A stretch of 64,000 bases of DNA from Crossiella sp. CA-258035. Lineage in GTDB: Bacteria > Actinomycetota > Actinomycetes > Mycobacteriales > Pseudonocardiaceae. The position numbers and the translations under genes were made by a program. Below are positions 9,874 through 21,349 of the stretch, one piece after another. Positions within the stretch are counted from its first letter, which is position 1. Every line of letters begins with the position of its first letter. The notes below the pieces were generated by a model. The model was given only the letters and a program-made list of their open reading frames with translations. It did no database searches and had not been told where the DNA came from. The stretch is from assembly GCF_030064675.1 (NCBI RefSeq), contig NZ_CP116413.1, positions 2,512,001 to 2,576,000 on the forward strand, written 5' to 3'.

Positions 9874-10065
9874 ATGTTTTCCGGCGGGAGGGAAAACGCG
9901 GAAATGGCCCGCCGAGATGGTTCCATTTGGCCGAAGTTCGAGGCTGGGAGCTGCCCCAACGGGCAGTTGACAAGCTTGACACTTGGCGAAGCCGAGATCA
10001 TGGCCAAGGCTGATACCCCTGTCGCCCAAGGGACAGGGGGACCGAATGAGATCATCGACTGGTAA
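9874..10065 (+). CDS. candidate small ORF (63 aa) upstream of the LAL regulator
   Basis: An ORF of 63 codons (or 21 codons from an internal ATG at 10000) ends 20 nt inside the start of the LuxR gene. Composition is unlike a shadow ORF: the tail reads AQGTGGPNEIIDW and the middle LTLGEAEIMAKAD. Third-codon GC is only about 70 percent, well below neighbouring genes, so it may be non-coding leader DNA. ATG 9874 has only a close AGG. If real it could be a peptide precursor or a leader coupled to the regulator. The rest of the 308-bp gap 9738-10045 shows no other gene. Confidence 0.25.
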   Translation: MFSGGRENAEMARRDGSIWPKFEAGSCPNGQLTSLTLGEAEIMAKADTPVAQGTGGPNEIIDW

Positions 10066-12451
10066 TTCCCCGGCCAAGTTCGTCGCGCGGGAAAAAGAAC
10101 TGGAACAGGCGCTCGGCGCATTGCTGGCCGATCGGGGCATGGCGATCACCGGGCCGGTCGGGATGGGCCGGACCGCGCTGTTGTCGGCGGTGGCGGACCG
10201 GCTCAACGCGGCCAGGTTCGCGGTGGTGTGGACCTCGGCGACGCAGGCGGGCCGGGAGCTGCCGCTGGGGGCGTTCACCGGGCTGTTCGGCGCGACCGAG
10301 CGGACCTCGCCGGGCGGACTGGTGGCGGCGCTGCTGCGGCGGGCCGAGGGCCGGACGCCGGTGCTGGTCATCGACGACGCGCACTACCTGGACCCGGCCT
10401 CGGCCGCGCTCGCGCTGGGGCTGGCGCACGAGCGGGAGGTGCGGCTGCTGGTCACCGCGCGGCCGGACGCGCCGATGCCGGATGCCGTTGTCGCGCTGTG
10501 GAAGGACCGCTACCTGCGCCGGCTCGACCTGGCGCCGTTCGAGCTGGAGGGCACCACCCGGCTGGTGCGCGCGCTGGTGGACGGCCAGGTGGCCGGACCG
10601 GCCGTGCGGCTGCTGCACGGCTGGACCGGCGGCAACCCGTTGTTCCTGACCGAGCTCGTCCGGCACGGCCTGGCCGCGGGCCGCCTGGTCACCGAGGGCG
10701 GGCGGTGGTGGTGGCGTGGCGCGGCCACCGTGCCGCCGCGGCTGGGCGAGCTGTTCGACGGGTGGCTGCGCGGGCTGGACCACCCGCAGCGGGAGGCGCT
10801 GGCCGCGGTCGCGCTCGGCGAACCGCTGCCGCTGCCGGTGCTGGCCGCAGTCGCGCCCGGCATGGAGGAGGGCCTGGAGGACCGGGGCCTGCTGCGCACC
10901 TCGGCCGACGGCGGGCGGATCGTGGTCCGGATCGCGCAACCCATGCTGGCCGCCGCGTTGCGCCAACGCTTGCCCCGGCTGCGCCGCCGTCGGCTGTGCG
11001 CCGCGCTGCTGGCCGCCGCCCCGGACACCGCGGACCCGGTGCTGCGCGCCAGCTGGCAGCTCGACGCGGACACCCCCGACCCGCGCACCCTGCTCCGCGC
11101 GGCCGCACTGACCTGCCGGCACGACCCCGAGCTCGCGGTACGCCTGGCCCGCCGCGCGCTGGAACGCACCGACCTGGCCGCGCCCACCCTGGCCGCCGCC
11201 CTGGTCGAGCTCGGCGAACCCGGCCAGGCCCGCCGGGTGCTGGAGACCGCCGGTGCGCGGCTGGCGCTGGCCGCGCACCGCTGCTGGGCCGAGCGCGACC
11301 CGGCCGGCGCGCTGGCCGACCTGGCCAGGCTGCCCGGACCGGGCGCGGTGGGACTCAGCTCGCTGGTGCTGCTGTTCAGCGGGCAGACCGCGCAGGCGGG
11401 CCAGTTGGCGGCGGAGGTGCTGCGCGTGCACGGGCCCGGACTCGACTCGGCCTGGCTGGCGTACTCGCTGGCCGAGGTGCTCGCCGGGCGCACCGCGGTG
11501 GCCGCCGGGCAGGAGCCGCGCACCGGCCCCGACCTGGCCATCCGCGCCCTCGCCCAGCTCTGGCGCGGCGACCCGGCCCAGCTGCCCGCCAGCGATCTCG
11601 CCTTCGGGCGTTGGCCGCGGACCACCGCCGGTGTGCCCTGGTCCCTGCTCAGCGGCCACGCGCACGCCCTCGCGGGGGAACCGGACTTGGCCGTGGCCCG
11701 GCTGCGCGAAGCCGTGGTGCAGCACGGTGGCGGGCACCGGCTCTTCCGCACCGAAGCGGTGTCCTGGCTGGCCTTCGCCCTGCTCGCGCAGCAGCGCACC
11801 GCCGAGGCCGGGGCCGCGCTGGACGCCGCCCCGCCGGATGCGATCACCCTGCTCCCCGGCCTCGCTGAGCAGGCCCGCGGCGCGGTCGCGGCCGCCCGCG
11901 GCGACCTGGCGGGTGCCCTGACCGCGTTCACCGCGGCCGGCGCCACCGCGCGGGCCGCGGGCGCGCACACCCTGGAGCTGACCGCGCTCACCGAGCTGGC
12001 CTGGCTCGCCCCCGGCGCCCCGCCCGACCGCCTGCGCACCCTGCTGACCAGCGTGGACGCCCCCCGGCTCGGCGCGGAGGCGGCGGCCGCGCTGGCGCTG
12101 GGCCGGGGTGAGCCGGGTGAGCTGCTGGAGCACGCGGCCCGGTTGGAGGCGCTCGGCCGGACCGACCGCGCGGCCCGGCTGGCCGAGGCCGCCACCGCCG
12201 CCGGTGGCGCCCGCCGGGGCGAGGCGCTGGTGCTGGTCAGCAGGCTGCGCGGCCGTTCCGCTCAGCCAACGGCCACCGAGGCGCTGACGCCGAGGGAGAT
12301 GGAGATCGCCGCGCTGGCCGCGGCCGGGCGGTCCGACCGGGAGGTGGCCGGCGCGCTCAACCTCTCGGTGCGGACCGTGCAGAGCCACCTGGCCCGGATC
12401 TACCGCAAGCTCGGCGTGCACTCACGCCGTGACCTGCCGTTCCGGCGCTGA
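10046..12451 (+). CDS. LuxR-family regulator of the large ATP-binding (LAL) type
   Basis: An 801-aa regulator. The N-terminal AAA-like domain starts at FVAREKEL; its P-loop reads GPVGMGRTALL, with Arg where the Walker A lysine is normally found, and Walker B is VLVIDDAHYLD. A long helical repeat region (about 300-730) follows. A C-terminal LuxR helix-turn-helix is at about 735-795 (LTPREMEIAALAAAGRSD, then VRTVQSHLARIYRKLG). ATG at 10046 is chosen because AGGGGG lies 5 nt upstream. LALs are known activators of natural-product clusters. The gene is convergent with the ABC exporters and overlaps them by 30 bp, so it is a candidate regulator of that locus. Confidence 0.88.
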   Translation: MRSSTGNSPAKFVAREKELEQALGALLADRGMAITGPVGMGRTALLSAVADRLNAARFAVVWTSATQAGRELPLGAFTGLFGATERTSPGGLVAALLRRAEGRTPVLVIDDAHYLDPASAALALGLAHEREVRLLVTARPDAPMPDAVVALWKDRYLRRLDLAPFELEGTTRLVRALVDGQVAGPAVRLLHGWTGGNPLFLTELVRHGLAAGRLVTEGGRWWWRGAATVPPRLGELFDGWLRGLDHPQREALAAVALGEPLPLPVLAAVAPGMEEGLEDRGLLRTSADGGRIVVRIAQPMLAAALRQRLPRLRRRRLCAALLAAAPDTADPVLRASWQLDADTPDPRTLLRAAALTCRHDPELAVRLARRALERTDLAAPTLAAALVELGEPGQARRVLETAGARLALAAHRCWAERDPAGALADLARLPGPGAVGLSSLVLLFSGQTAQAGQLAAEVLRVHGPGLDSAWLAYSLAEVLAGRTAVAAGQEPRTGPDLAIRALAQLWRGDPAQLPASDLAFGRWPRTTAGVPWSLLSGHAHALAGEPDLAVARLREAVVQHGGGHRLFRTEAVSWLAFALLAQQRTAEAGAALDAAPPDAITLLPGLAEQARGAVAAARGDLAGALTAFTAAGATARAAGAHTLELTALTELAWLAPGAPPDRLRTLLTSVDAPRLGAEAAAALALGRGEPGELLEHAARLEALGRTDRAARLAEAATAAGGARRGEALVLVSRLRGRSAQPTATEALTPREMEIAALAAAGRSDREVAGALNLSVRTVQSHLARIYRKLGVHSRRDLPFRR

Positions 12452-14221
12452 CAGCGCGGCGTAGGCCGCCGCGTGCAACGCGTACATCTCCGCGTAGTGC
12501 CCGTCCTGAGCGATCAGCTCGGCGTGCGTGCCGGTCTCGGCGACCCGGCCGTCCCGCAGCACCACGATCAGCTCCGCCTGCCGGACGGTGCCGAAGCGGT
12601 GCGAGACGACCAGCGTGATCGGCGCGTCCGGCCCGCGCTCGCTCAGGTAACGGCGCAGCAGCTCGGCCTCGCTGTCCGGATCCAGTCCGGCGGCGGGCTC
12701 GTCCAGCAGCACCAGCGCCGGGTCCGGCCGCATCCGGGCCCTGGCCAGCGCGAGCTTCTGCCACTGCCCGCCGGAGAGCTCCACGCCCTCGTGCGTCTTG
12801 CCGAGCTGACTGTCCAGCCCGTCGGGCAGCCCGGCGACCAGGCCGTCCGCGCCGCCTGCGGTCAGCGCGGCGCGCACCGCGGCCTCGTCCTCCAGCCGGG
12901 ACAGCTCGCCCACCCCGACGCTCTGCCGCAGCAGCAGCTCGAACCGGCAGAAGTCCTGGAAGCAGGCGGTCACCCGGCTCTGCCAGACCGCCGGGTCCAC
13001 CTCGGCCAGGTCCTGCCCGCCGAAGCTGATCGTGCCGGTGTCCGGCGGGTGCAACCCGGCCAGCAGCGTGACCAGGGTCGACTTGCCCGCGCCGTTGTCG
13101 CCCACCACCGCCACCGTCGACCCGGCGGGCAGCCGCAGGTCCACCGAGCTCAGTGCGGGGGAGTCCTGACCTGGGTAGGTGAAGCCAACCCCGCGCAGCA
13201 CCAGCTCGCCGCGTTCGGGCAGCGCCGCGCCACCGCCGGAGCGGGGGTCCTTGGGCCGGCTGTCCAGCTTCAGCAGCAGGCCGATGGTGTCCAGCGAGCG
13301 CCGCAGCCAGCCGATCAGCCAGCCCAGCCCGGTGGTCGCGCCGACCAGCCGGGTGGCCAGCAGCACCACCAGCACCGCGGCCCCGGCCGAGGCCGATCCG
13401 TCGAAGACTGACCGCGCCAGCTGGTACAGCCCGCCCAGCAGCGCCCCGACGAAGACCAGCCAGCCGCCCGCCACCGCCAGCGCGCCCTTGAGCCGGGCCG
13501 ACTCCCTCGGCCGGACCGCCTCGGCGAAGGCGGCCGCGTGCCGGGCCGCGATCTCCGGACCCAGCCGGTACAGCCGAAGTTCCCGCGCGGCCGAAGAATC
13601 AGTCGCCAGGGTGAACAGGCTCAGCCGCCGCCGGTCCGCCTCCGCCCCGGCCAGTTCGGCGGCGTTGACCAGCTTGGCCTGCCACCTGTTGGCCGCCACC
13701 AACGGCGCCACGAACAGCGGCAGCAGCGCCAGCAGCGGGTGCGCGAAGGTCAGCACCACCGCCGCGGCCAGGAACCGGGCGAGCAGGTTCGCGTTCTCCA
13801 CCAGCGCGGCGAAGGCGATGCTGAACTCGCCGCGCCGCTGGCGCAGCAGCTCCGCGGTGTCCAGGAACTCCGGGTCCTGGAAGTGCCCGATGCCCGAGCG
13901 CCCGGCACAGGCGGTCATCATCCGCTGGTCCAGCTCGAGGCCGATCCGCTGTTGCAGGGTCTGCCGCAGGTCGGTGCTGATCGCCGACCACTGGTGCGCG
14001 GCCACGGTCACCCCGGCCAGCACCGCCCCGCCCCAGAGCACCAGGCTCCAGTCCCGCCCCACCGCCCCGTCGATGAGCTGCTGCAAGCCGATGGCCTGGG
14101 CCGCGGCGACCATGTTGACCAGCGGGGACAGGATGAGCACCAGCAGTGCCCTGCGCCGGTCCACCCGGAGCGCGGTGCCGACCAGCAGCCGGACCGCGGC
14201 GAAGCTCTTACCCACGACCAT
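12422..14221 (-). CDS. ABC exporter half-transporter, second subunit
   Basis: A 599-aa type IV ABC exporter: about 340 residues of six-helix membrane domain, then an ATPase with Walker A GDNGAGKST near 372, signature LSGGQWQKL near 481, Walker B LLDEPAAGLD near 503 and H-loop SHRFGTV. There is no C39 peptidase domain. The start overlaps the end of the upstream half-transporter by 14 bp; ATG 14221 or GTG 14215 are possible, the latter better spaced from AAGGGA. The partner has identical length, so the pair is probably a heterodimeric exporter. Its 3' end overlaps the convergent LuxR gene by 30 bp. Confidence 0.9.
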   Translation of the reverse strand: MVVGKSFAAVRLLVGTALRVDRRRALLVLILSPLVNMVAAAQAIGLQQLIDGAVGRDWSLVLWGGAVLAGVTVAAHQWSAISTDLRQTLQQRIGLELDQRMMTACAGRSGIGHFQDPEFLDTAELLRQRRGEFSIAFAALVENANLLARFLAAAVVLTFAHPLLALLPLFVAPLVAANRWQAKLVNAAELAGAEADRRRLSLFTLATDSSAARELRLYRLGPEIAARHAAAFAEAVRPRESARLKGALAVAGGWLVFVGALLGGLYQLARSVFDGSASAGAAVLVVLLATRLVGATTGLGWLIGWLRRSLDTIGLLLKLDSRPKDPRSGGGAALPERGELVLRGVGFTYPGQDSPALSSVDLRLPAGSTVAVVGDNGAGKSTLVTLLAGLHPPDTGTISFGGQDLAEVDPAVWQSRVTACFQDFCRFELLLRQSVGVGELSRLEDEAAVRAALTAGGADGLVAGLPDGLDSQLGKTHEGVELSGGQWQKLALARARMRPDPALVLLDEPAAGLDPDSEAELLRRYLSERGPDAPITLVVSHRFGTVRQAELIVVLRDGRVAETGTHAELIAQDGHYAEMYALHAAAYAALSAPERQVTA

Positions 14222-16007
14222 TCCCTTCGGCGGTGGCGAACGGCGCGGACTGCACGCGGAACATCCGCGCGTACCGGCCGTCCGCGGCCAGCAGTTGCTC
14301 GTGCGTGCCGTACTCGCTGACCCGGCCGTTCCGCAGCACCGCGATCCGGTCGGCCAGGCGCACGGTGGCGAAGCGGTGGGAGACCAGGATCGTGGTGCTG
14401 CCCTTGGTGATCTCCAGGAGCCGGGCGTACAGCTCGTGCTCGGCGCGCACGTCCAGGTGCGCGGTCGGCTCGTCCAGCACGAGCACCCGCGCGCCGTGCC
14501 GCACCGCGTACAGCGCCCTGCTCAGCGCCAGCCGCTGCCACTGCCCGCCGGAGAGGTCGGTCCCCTCGGCGTACTCCCCGCTCAGCGGCGTGTCCCAGCC
14601 CTTGGCCAGCTTCTGCTCGACGCCGAGGAACCCGCCGAGCCGGGCTGCCGCAACGAGTTCCGCCTCCGTCGCCGGCGTCTCCACCGCCCCGAAGCCGATG
14701 TTGTCCCGCACCGGCAGCGGGTAGCGGACGAAGTCCTGGAACACCACCGCGAGCCTGCGCCGCCAGTCGGTGAGATCCAGCTCGGCCAGGTCGTGGCCGT
14801 CCACCAGGATCCGGCCCCGGTCCGGCCGGTAGAGCCCGGCGAGCAGCTTGGCCAGGGTGGACTTGCCCGCACCGTTGTCACCGACGATCGCCAGCGAGGT
14901 CCCGGCCGGCACCACCAGGTCTAGCCCGTCGAGCACCGCCCGGTCGTCGCCGGGGTAGCCGAAGCCCACGCCCTCGAACCGGATCTCCTTGCGCGGCAAG
15001 CCTTCGGCCGAACGTGTCTCGGCCGGCGAGTCGTCGGTCAGCGCGCCGACGGTGCGCGCGGCCGGGATGGCGGCGCTGGCCGAGTGCAGGGTCCACTGCA
15101 GGTCGCCGGTGAACCCCAGCGCGAACAGCCCGAGCAGCGCCTGCAGGGCCACCGCGAGCTGCTCGGGGGAGAGTGCGCCGTCCGCGGCCCACACCGCCAG
15201 CGGGCCGATCACCGCGGCGTGCCCGGCCAGTAGCAGGAAGACGGCCGCGGTGTGCCTGCTCTTGTTGATCGCGGTGCGGCGCAGCTGGACCATGCCGTCC
15301 CACCAGCACCGGGTGAACCCGGTCACCAGCCAGGAGTGCAGCCCGAACAGCCGCACCTCCTTGGCCGCGGCCGGGGTGGTGGCCAGGTCGCGCAGGTAGC
15401 CGGCCTGCCGCAGCTGGGCCACCTCGCCGGAGTGCGCGGACACCGAACGCCGGATCTCCAGCTCCTGCCAGTGCCCGGTGACGATCCAGGCCGCGCCCAG
15501 CACCAGCGGCATCCACCACGCCCCCGCCCAGCCGAGCAGCACCGCGGCGGCGATCCCGGTGAGCCGCAACGGAACCAGCCCGGCCAGCGCGGCCACCGCC
15601 TCCCTCGGCGGGAAGCTGCCCACGCCCACCGCGCGGGCCTGCTCGATCGCGTCGGCCACCTTGGGGTCGTCCAGGTGCGCGATGCCGGGCGGGCGCAGCG
15701 CGCCTTCGACGGTGCGCTGCGCGGTGGCCACGTCCACCGCCGCGCCCAGTCGCGCGGTGACCACGGCCCGGACCGGGTCCAGCACCACGTCCAGCACCAG
15801 CGCCGCGGCCAGCAGCGCCAGCCCGGCGAACACGGCCGCCTCGGCCCCGGTGAGCGCGGCCACCAGCCGCCCGGTGGCCAGCGGCAACAGCACCGCGCCC
15901 AGCACCTGGCCGAGGATCAGGGCGCACAGGACGGCGGTCCACCCGCCGGAGATCCGCGGCAGCTGCCGGATGAGCAGGAACGCCCCGTTGGGGCCGGTGG
16001 TGGGCAC
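14208..16007 (-). CDS. ABC exporter half-transporter, first subunit
   Basis: A 599-aa protein with an N-terminal six-helix exporter domain (first helix WTAVLCALILGQVLGAVLLP) and a C-terminal ATPase: Walker A GDNGAGKST near 376, signature LSGGQWQRL near 486, Walker B VLDEPTAHLD near 508 and H-loop SHRFATV. GTG at 16007 is chosen because AGAGGA lies 9 nt upstream and it gives a length equal to the partner; the open frame continues upstream without membrane-protein character. No peptidase domain is present. It lies behind a 10-codon ORF and a hairpin, opposite a radical SAM gene, so its cargo may be a modified peptide. Confidence 0.88.
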   Translation of the reverse strand: MPTTGPNGAFLLIRQLPRISGGWTAVLCALILGQVLGAVLLPLATGRLVAALTGAEAAVFAGLALLAAALVLDVVLDPVRAVVTARLGAAVDVATAQRTVEGALRPPGIAHLDDPKVADAIEQARAVGVGSFPPREAVAALAGLVPLRLTGIAAAVLLGWAGAWWMPLVLGAAWIVTGHWQELEIRRSVSAHSGEVAQLRQAGYLRDLATTPAAAKEVRLFGLHSWLVTGFTRCWWDGMVQLRRTAINKSRHTAAVFLLLAGHAAVIGPLAVWAADGALSPEQLAVALQALLGLFALGFTGDLQWTLHSASAAIPAARTVGALTDDSPAETRSAEGLPRKEIRFEGVGFGYPGDDRAVLDGLDLVVPAGTSLAIVGDNGAGKSTLAKLLAGLYRPDRGRILVDGHDLAELDLTDWRRRLAVVFQDFVRYPLPVRDNIGFGAVETPATEAELVAAARLGGFLGVEQKLAKGWDTPLSGEYAEGTDLSGGQWQRLALSRALYAVRHGARVLVLDEPTAHLDVRAEHELYARLLEITKGSTTILVSHRFATVRLADRIAVLRNGRVSEYGTHEQLLAADGRYARMFRVQSAPFATAEGNGRG

Positions 16008-16047
16008 GCGGATCGTCCTCTCAGGCGTTCGGGGGCGGGAGAAGAGC

Positions 16048-16078
16048 GGTGGCCGCTCGCGATCCGCAAGCGGCCACC
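16048..16078 (-). terminator. hairpin between 10-codon ORF and ABC genes (attenuator-like)
   Basis: A perfect 10-bp inverted repeat (16048-16057 with 16069-16078) with an 11-nt loop lies in the transcribed spacer after the stop of the 10-codon ORF (16087) and before the GTG of the ABC gene (16007). It could cause partial termination, giving more of the short peptide than of the exporter. Confidence 0.55.
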
Positions 16079-16086
16079 ACGGCGGG

Positions 16087-16119
16087 TCAGCGACCCACGC
16101 CGGTCGGGGGGTAAGCCAT
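16087..16119 (-). CDS. 10-codon ORF, candidate RiPP precursor or leader peptide
   Basis: ATG at 16119 opens an ORF encoding MAYPPTGVGR and then TGA. GGAGGAGGT at 16128-16136, 8 nt upstream, is close to a perfect anti-16S match and one of the strongest ribosome sites in the window. An in-frame TGA three codons before the ATG rules out a longer N-terminus. It lies between a divergent radical SAM gene and two exporter genes on its own strand. Very short precursors are known for some RiPPs (the biarylitide precursor is five residues). A regulatory leader peptide is the alternative. Translation and function are inferred. Confidence 0.5.
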   Translation of the reverse strand: MAYPPTGVGR

Positions 16120-16127
16120 GGAAGTTC

Positions 16128-16188
16128 ACCTCCTCCCAGCTCGGCCGAATTCCCATCGGGCGGGCTGATTCGGTTGCCGCAGACGCTA
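16128..16188 (-). promoter_or_regulatory. ribosome site and possible promoter of the 10-codon ORF
   Basis: The Shine-Dalgarno is at 16128-16136. A -10-like TAGCGT (minus strand, 16183-16188) would place transcription initiation near 16175 and give a leader of about 55 nt. No convincing -35 is seen, so the promoter is tentative while the ribosome site is clear. Confidence 0.35.
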
Positions 16189-16349
16189 ATCCGGCGCGAC
16201 CGCACCCCGAATCCGCAATCGGCTACGCAAACCCGGCCGCGCATTACCGAGGCCATCCGGCCCATACCCAGCCCTGCGTAGTCCGCGCCCCGGATTGGGT
16301 ATTCCGTTGCGGACGCGGCAATTCCGCCCGCTTCGTAGCGTTGCCGTCC

Positions 16350-17384
16350 ATGGACGCCACCGACCGCCCGAATGTCCTCATCTGGGACATGACCTTCGCC
16401 TGCCCGCTGCGCTGCTTCCACTGCTACACCGAGTCCGGCCGCCGCCCCGCGCGCAACCTGGACGGCCAGGACCTGTTCACCGTCGCCGACGCGCTGCTCT
16501 CCCTCAACGCCGAGCTGATCACCCTGTGCGGCGGCGAACCGCTGACCATTCGCCGCATCGTGGAAGTGGCCGGCCGGTTCCGCGCCGGCGGGATGCGGGT
16601 CTACGTCTACACCAGCGGCTGGGCGGCCAAGCCGGAGCTGCTGGCCGAGCTGGCCAGGGTGGTGGACAAGATCGTGGTCAGCGTGGACGGCCCGGACCCC
16701 GCCGTGCACGACCGCATCCGCGGCCGGGCCGGCTCCTTCGCGCACTGCCTGCGCACCCTGGGCCTGCTCAACGACCAGGTGGAGCGCGACCTGGCCGCCG
16801 GGCTGCCGCCGCTGCGCTTCGGCATCGACTACGTGACCGTGCGCAGCAACTACGCCCACATGACCCGGATGTGCACCGAGGTCGCCCCCCGCTTCCCGCA
16901 CCTGGAGTCACTGTCCTTCGGCGCGGTGGTGCCCACCGGCCTGGCCAGCAGACCCAGCTTCGTGGAGCGCGAGCTGCTCAGCGACGAGCAGGTGACCGAG
17001 CTGACCACCCCGGACTTCCGCCAGTGGCTGCGCGCGGCGGCCCCGGCCACGGTCGAGGTGGACACCACGGACAACTTCGAGGTGCAGATGAACCCGGCGT
17101 ACCTGGCCGCCAACCCGGACTTCCGCCCGATGGAGGTCGAGCCGGACGGCGCGGTCCGCGGCATGCCGATCTACGAGGGCACCGTCGGCAGCCTGCTGAC
17201 CGAGGATCCAGTGGAGCTCTGGCAGCGTTCAAGGGCCCGCTGGCACGACCCGTTCGTGCTGGACTGCCTGTCCCGGATCCGCACTCGCCGTGACTGGGCC
17301 GAGGCGGTCCGTCAGATCGACCGCCGGTTCGGCTCGCCCGAGGTGGTGGCCCGGATCGAGGCCAGGCCGGCGCTCGTGCCGTGA
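16350..17384 (+). CDS. radical SAM enzyme, probable peptide-modifying
   Basis: A 344-aa protein with the [4Fe-4S] triad Cys18-x3-Cys22-x2-Cys25 (ACPLRCFHC) and GGEP at 61-64 for SAM binding, then a TIM-barrel-like body. The C-terminus has no SPASM/twitch cysteine pattern. The N-terminal style (NVLIWDMTFACPLRC) resembles enzymes acting on ribosomal peptides or in cofactor synthesis. ATG at 16350 is used although it has no clear Shine-Dalgarno, so leaderless translation is possible; an in-frame TTG at 16341 is the alternative. It is divergent from the 10-codon ORF and the exporter pair. The substrate is unknown; modification of that peptide is my inference. Confidence 0.82.
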   Translation: MDATDRPNVLIWDMTFACPLRCFHCYTESGRRPARNLDGQDLFTVADALLSLNAELITLCGGEPLTIRRIVEVAGRFRAGGMRVYVYTSGWAAKPELLAELARVVDKIVVSVDGPDPAVHDRIRGRAGSFAHCLRTLGLLNDQVERDLAAGLPPLRFGIDYVTVRSNYAHMTRMCTEVAPRFPHLESLSFGAVVPTGLASRPSFVERELLSDEQVTELTTPDFRQWLRAAAPATVEVDTTDNFEVQMNPAYLAANPDFRPMEVEPDGAVRGMPIYEGTVGSLLTEDPVELWQRSRARWHDPFVLDCLSRIRTRRDWAEAVRQIDRRFGSPEVVARIEARPALVP

Positions 17385-17579
17385 CCTGCGCACATCCGGG
17401 GCCATCCCACCAGGCAGGACAAAGCGGCACAGAGTGGGCACTTCGCTAGACTCCCCAGGGGCGGCAGTGTGGCCGTACCGCTGGAGAAGCAGGTCTGGGG
17501 AGACCACTTCGGCCGGTTCCTCAAGTAGCTGAATCACGCGACGCGGCGCACAGGGTTGTTCGGTACCCTCTTCGCTGAA

Positions 17580-17623
17580 GGTCGAGAGGCGCTGCAACGG
17601 GTTCCGGCCCGCCACGCTCGACC
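17580..17623 (+). promoter_or_regulatory. S-adenosylhomocysteine (SAH) riboswitch aptamer
   Basis: P1 is formed by GGTCGAG (17580-17586) and CTCGACC (17617-17623). Between them lies GAGGCGCTGCAACGG, very close to the conserved core of SAH riboswitches, and a second conserved block GCCACGCTCG. Known SAH riboswitches control ahcY and metH in proteobacteria and actinobacteria, and metH is directly downstream. Identification is by eye; an Rfam covariance search for the SAH riboswitch would confirm it. Confidence 0.8.
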
Positions 17624-17642
17624 GGTACGAAGACACCAAAGG

Positions 17643-17670
17643 GCGCCTCCCAGACTGAGTCGGGAGGTGC
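17643..17670 (+). promoter_or_regulatory. ribosome-site-sequestering hairpin of metH
   Basis: GCGCCTCCC (17643-17651) pairs with GGGAGGTGC (17662-17670; one G-U pair) across a 10-nt loop. The 3' arm contains the metH Shine-Dalgarno GGGAGG, 9 nt before GTG 17676. This is a translational expression platform; SAH binding upstream would be expected to free it. Confidence 0.7.
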
Positions 17671-17675
17671 ATTCG

Positions 17676-21311
<3,636 letters not shown>

Positions 21312-21316
21312 CCCCA

Positions 21317-21348
21317 GGTGGGGGCCGCACACCCACGCGGCCCCCACC
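21317..21348. terminator. bidirectional terminator between metH and RNase H gene
   Basis: A perfect 12-bp GC-rich inverted repeat (21317-21328 with 21337-21348) with an 8-nt loop fills the gap between the convergent stops of metH (21311) and the RNase HI-tail gene (21350). Confidence 0.8.
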
Positions 21349-21349
21349 C

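Noticed and set aside
9967-9981. Two overlapping TTGACA boxes upstream of the LAL gene
   Set aside because: No -10 element lies at the right distance from either, so a promoter cannot be called.
12422-12451. Overlap of the LAL and ABC gene ends as a possible annotation error
   Set aside because: Both C-termini are needed (LuxR helix-turn-helix end and ABC end) and both stops are unambiguous, so the 30-bp convergent overlap is real.
15917-16156. A 79-codon minus-strand frame covering the 10-codon ORF region
   Set aside because: It runs into the ABC gene in another frame, has no ribosome site, and its composition is that of a shadow. The 10-codon frame fits the strong Shine-Dalgarno instead.
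17385-17579. Possible cobalamin riboswitch upstream of metH
   Set aside because: No B12-box-like sequence is visible; the SAH aptamer at 17580 explains the leader.
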